DNA from: Pseudomonas sp. SDI
GTDB taxonomy: Bacteria > Pseudomonadota > Gammaproteobacteria > Pseudomonadales > Pseudomonadaceae
Direction of reading: 5' to 3'
Assembly: GCF_003105155.1 (NCBI RefSeq)
Contig: NZ_QETK01000003.1
Location: 62,001 to 126,000 of the forward strand
DNA: 64,000 nt
The notes under the pieces were generated by a model, which was not told the origin of the DNA, searched no databases, and saw only the letters and a program-made list of their open reading frames with translations. Made by a program: the position numbers and the translations under genes. Positions 61,522 to 64,000 of this stretch are shown here, piece after piece (position 1 is the stretch's first letter; each line of letters starts with the position of its first letter).

Positions 61522-64000
61522 GCCAGGAACGCTACGGCATTCGCCGCTTTGCACTGCTCAACACGGCCGGCTACAGCCTCGGGCTGTTCCCGCTGGAGCA
61601 CCCGCTGTCGGTGTACGGCGCCAACAACCTGGGCAAGAGTGCGTCGATCAACGCCCTGCAGTTCCCGATTCTGGCGCGCATGTCGGACATGAGCTTCGGC
61701 AAGTACAGCCTGGAACAGTCGCGGCGCTTCTACTTTGCCAGCGACACCAGCTACATTCTCTGCGAAGTCAACCTGCCGCACGGCCCGCACGTGATCGGCG
61801 TGGTCGGTCGCGGCCCAGGCGGCGGCTTCGGCCACCAGTTCTTCGCCTATGCCGGCGAGCTGGACCTGGCCCACTACCAGCAGAACGACACCTGCCTGCG
61901 GCAGAAAGAGCTGTTCAGCAACCTTGAGCGCAATGGCCTGAAAGCCTACGAGCTCAAACCCGACGAACTGCGCCGGCTACTGGTCGGCGGGCACACCTCG
62001 GTGCCGCTGGACCTGACCCTGATCCCGCTGCGCTCCACCAGCGAGCAGAGCCTGAAAACCTTCCGCGCACTGTTCATCAACCTGCTGCACATGCGCGAGA
62101 TCACTGCCGCCAAGCTCAAGCAGCTGTTCCTCGACGCCTTCGAGCACAGCCTGCGTTCAGGCAGCGTCGACTACATCGCCGCCTGCGAAGAAGCCTTCCG
62201 CGACGTGCGCCGCATGGAACAGGACTACAACTCGCTGGTGTCCGCCGGCCCGCTGGTCGAGGCCCTGGCCAACGGCGTGGCCCAGCGCGACATCCTGCGC
62301 GGCAAGCTGCACCGCTTGTCGCCGCTGCTCGACTCGCTGCTCGGCACCTGGCAGGACTACGCCGAAGCCCGGCGCGAAGAGCTGGTGATCCAGTCCGAAC
62401 ACTACCGCGGCGAGCAGGACAGCCTGCAGAACGACCAGCGCGGCGGCACCCAGGAACTGATGCGCCTGGAGCGGGAAATCACCGGCATCCAGCGCTGGCT
62501 GGGCGAGCTGTCGGTGCTCAAGCATCGCTTTGCGTTGGTCGACGACGTCAAGGTGCTGGAGCAGCAGTTGCTCGCCGCCAAGGACGCCCACGACGAACTG
62601 GCCGGCGCCCTGGCGCAGTCGCGCCAGTTCAGCGCCGAAGACCTCGAAGAGCGTCTGCGCGACTTGGAAAAACGCCTGAAATCGGTGAAACAGCAACTCG
62701 ATCACGCCGACAACAACAGCTATGCGCGCCTGCGCGAAGAGTTCTCTCAGCAGGATGTCGAGCGCCTGATGCGCCTGTTCAACGGTGCCCTGTTCAGCCT
62801 GCCGCTGGGCGAGCGCGGCATCGAGTTGGACGACAGCGACGTCTGGGTGAAATCCCTGGAAGCGGTGCTCGACGGCTTCAAGGGCGAGCGTTTCGAGGCA
62901 CCGGGGCTGTCCATCGACCTCTCGCACATCGAACCGCCGGCCTTGCAGGCACTGGCCGACCGCGCCGCCCTGCGCGACCAGAAGGAACGCCTGGAGAAGG
63001 AGCTCAAGCAGCTCAAGACCCAGCAGGCCGTGGCCGCCGACCGCGCCGCGAGCAAAACCCAGACCGAAGCGCTGTACCAGCAGGTACTGGATGCGCAGAA
63101 GGCCCTGGAAGACTACCGTCGCGCCCAGACCCTGTCGGCCGAGGAAGGCGACAAGCTTGAGCAACTGGCACAGATGGAGGCCGCGCAGGACGACCTGAAG
63201 CGCTCCAGCGATGCCTTCACCGAGCGCGTCCAGCAGCTCTCGGCCAAGCTGCAACTGGTGGGCCGGCAGATTGCCGACCTCGAAGCCAAGCAGCGCACCC
63301 TCGACGATGCCCTGCGCCGCCGCCAACTGCTGCCGGCCGACCTGCCGTTCGGCACGCCGTTCATGGAGCCGGTCGATGACTCGATGGACAACCTGCTGCC
63401 GCTGCTCAACGACTACCAGGACAGCTGGCAGGGCCTGATGCGTTGCGACGGCCAGATCGAGGCGCTGTATGCCCAGGTGCGCCTGAAAGGCGTGGCCAAG
63501 TTCGACAGCGAAGACGACATGGAGCGCCGCCTGCAGCTGCTGATCAACGCTTATGCACACCGCACCGACGAAGCCCTGACCCTGGGCAAGGCGCGCCGCG
63601 CGGCGGTCACCGACATCGCGCGGACACTGCGCAACATCCGTAGCGACTACGACAGCCTCGAACATCAGTTGGCCTTGTTCAACCGCGAGATCAACAAGCG
63701 TCAGGTGTCCAACCTGCAGAGCTTCCGCATCGTGCTGGCGCCGAACAAGGAAGCACTCAAGCACATCGACCAGATCATCCACAGCGCCGGCCAGTACGAG
63801 GAAGGCGAGACGCTGTCGGTGTTCGACCTGAGCCAGAGCGCCGAGCAGGACAACAAGAACGAAGAGGCCAAGGAATACCTGGCCCGGCTGGTGGCGGCAA
63901 ACCACAACCAGCTGGGCCTGAAGGACCTGTTCGAGCTGGCGTTCGAGATCACCAAGGTGGGCGGTCAGCCGATCATCCATACCGACATCGATGGCGCAGC
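61518..64000 (+). CDS. mksB: Mks condensin ATPase MksB (SMC-like), 3' partial
   Basis: 827 codons are visible and the frame is open to the edge. The N-terminal head has the Walker A motif VYGANNLGKSAS (Gly34 to Ser41). Long coiled-coil segments rich in Leu, Glu, Gln and Arg follow. The Walker B and signature motifs must lie beyond 64000. GGAG precedes the ATG. Whether an mksG/jetD nuclease gene follows, which would make this a Wadjet-type defence operon, cannot be seen. Confidence 0.93.
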   Translation, partial: MSQERYGIRRFALLNTAGYSLGLFPLEHPLSVYGANNLGKSASINALQFPILARMSDMSFGKYSLEQSRRFYFASDTSYILCEVNLPHGPHVIGVVGRGPGGGFGHQFFAYAGELDLAHYQQNDTCLRQKELFSNLERNGLKAYELKPDELRRLLVGGHTSVPLDLTLIPLRSTSEQSLKTFRALFINLLHMREITAAKLKQLFLDAFEHSLRSGSVDYIAACEEAFRDVRRMEQDYNSLVSAGPLVEALANGVAQRDILRGKLHRLSPLLDSLLGTWQDYAEARREELVIQSEHYRGEQDSLQNDQRGGTQELMRLEREITGIQRWLGELSVLKHRFALVDDVKVLEQQLLAAKDAHDELAGALAQSRQFSAEDLEERLRDLEKRLKSVKQQLDHADNNSYARLREEFSQQDVERLMRLFNGALFSLPLGERGIELDDSDVWVKSLEAVLDGFKGERFEAPGLSIDLSHIEPPALQALADRAALRDQKERLEKELKQLKTQQAVAADRAASKTQTEALYQQVLDAQKALEDYRRAQTLSAEEGDKLEQLAQMEAAQDDLKRSSDAFTERVQQLSAKLQLVGRQIADLEAKQRTLDDALRRRQLLPADLPFGTPFMEPVDDSMDNLLPLLNDYQDSWQGLMRCDGQIEALYAQVRLKGVAKFDSEDDMERRLQLLINAYAHRTDEALTLGKARRAAVTDIARTLRNIRSDYDSLEHQLALFNREINKRQVSNLQSFRIVLAPNKEALKHIDQIIHSAGQYEEGETLSVFDLSQSAEQDNKNEEAKEYLARLVAANHNQLGLKDLFELAFEITKVGGQPIIHTDIDGA

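Noticed and set aside
62157..63980. 607-codon open frame on the minus strand opposite mksB
   Set aside because: Shadow of the coiled-coil coding region; the plus frame continues the SMC-like protein without a break.

Overview
The window is a GC-rich Pseudomonas chromosome segment, most like the P. putida group. The evidence is gene order: mqo, hpt, upp-uraA, hemH, phrB, pagL, murI-moeB-prmC-prfA-hemA, lolB-ispE, tRNA-Gln, prs-rplY-pth-ychF, rimI-psi and mksFEB occur in an order I know from Pseudomonas genomes. P. putida-style REP palindromes are also present. All functions are read from motifs, lengths and gene order; no database search was run.

Layout. 1-5664: end of a TMEM165-like gene, an M48 lipoprotein protease, a dCache chemoreceptor (probable PctD), an orphan RHS gene with a caspase-like tail, the SRAP protein YedK and two small proteins. 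5785-14880: an acyltransferase, small conserved genes, mqo, hpt, upp and uraA. 14960-22140: hemH, an epimerase-like gene and a light-response block (renalase-like oxidase, RudS-type tRNA desulfidase, LitR-type MerR regulator, photolyase, SDR). Three exact copies of the published PplR1/LitR direct repeat lie in front of its genes. 22185-34538: core genes (pagL, murI to hemA, lolB, ispE, tRNA-Gln, prs, rplY, pth, ychF).

34742-49440 is accessory. Directly after the ychF terminator is a tight operon. It encodes a TagB/TagF-like transferase, a CysC-like kinase, a methyltransferase, a PEP-synthase-like glutamine kinase, a class I amidotransferase-like hydrolase, a nucleotidyltransferase and a secreted alpha/beta hydrolase. 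Four of these match the four enzymes (Cj1415-Cj1418) that make activated phosphoramidate for the Campylobacter jejuni capsule, so this looks like a phosphoramidate pathway outside its usual host. Next come remnants of an ECF sigma factor and a TonB receptor. An AT-rich foreign island follows, with a LuxR-solo regulator, MFS exporter, Bpt/Ate1-like GNAT protein, methyltransferase, alpha/beta hydrolase and a YfiH-type laccase-domain protein; a lux-box-like dyad sits in its divergent promoter. The island ends at the broken start of a response-regulator remnant fused to an esterase remnant.

49413-64000: two MFS transporters, a PAS-GGDEF diguanylate cyclase, tRNA-Met, a LysE exporter with a divergent LysR regulator, an M15 peptidase, a secreted protein of unknown function, carbonic anhydrase, rimI, the pseudomonad psi subunit and the MksFEB condensin operon, which runs off the right edge.
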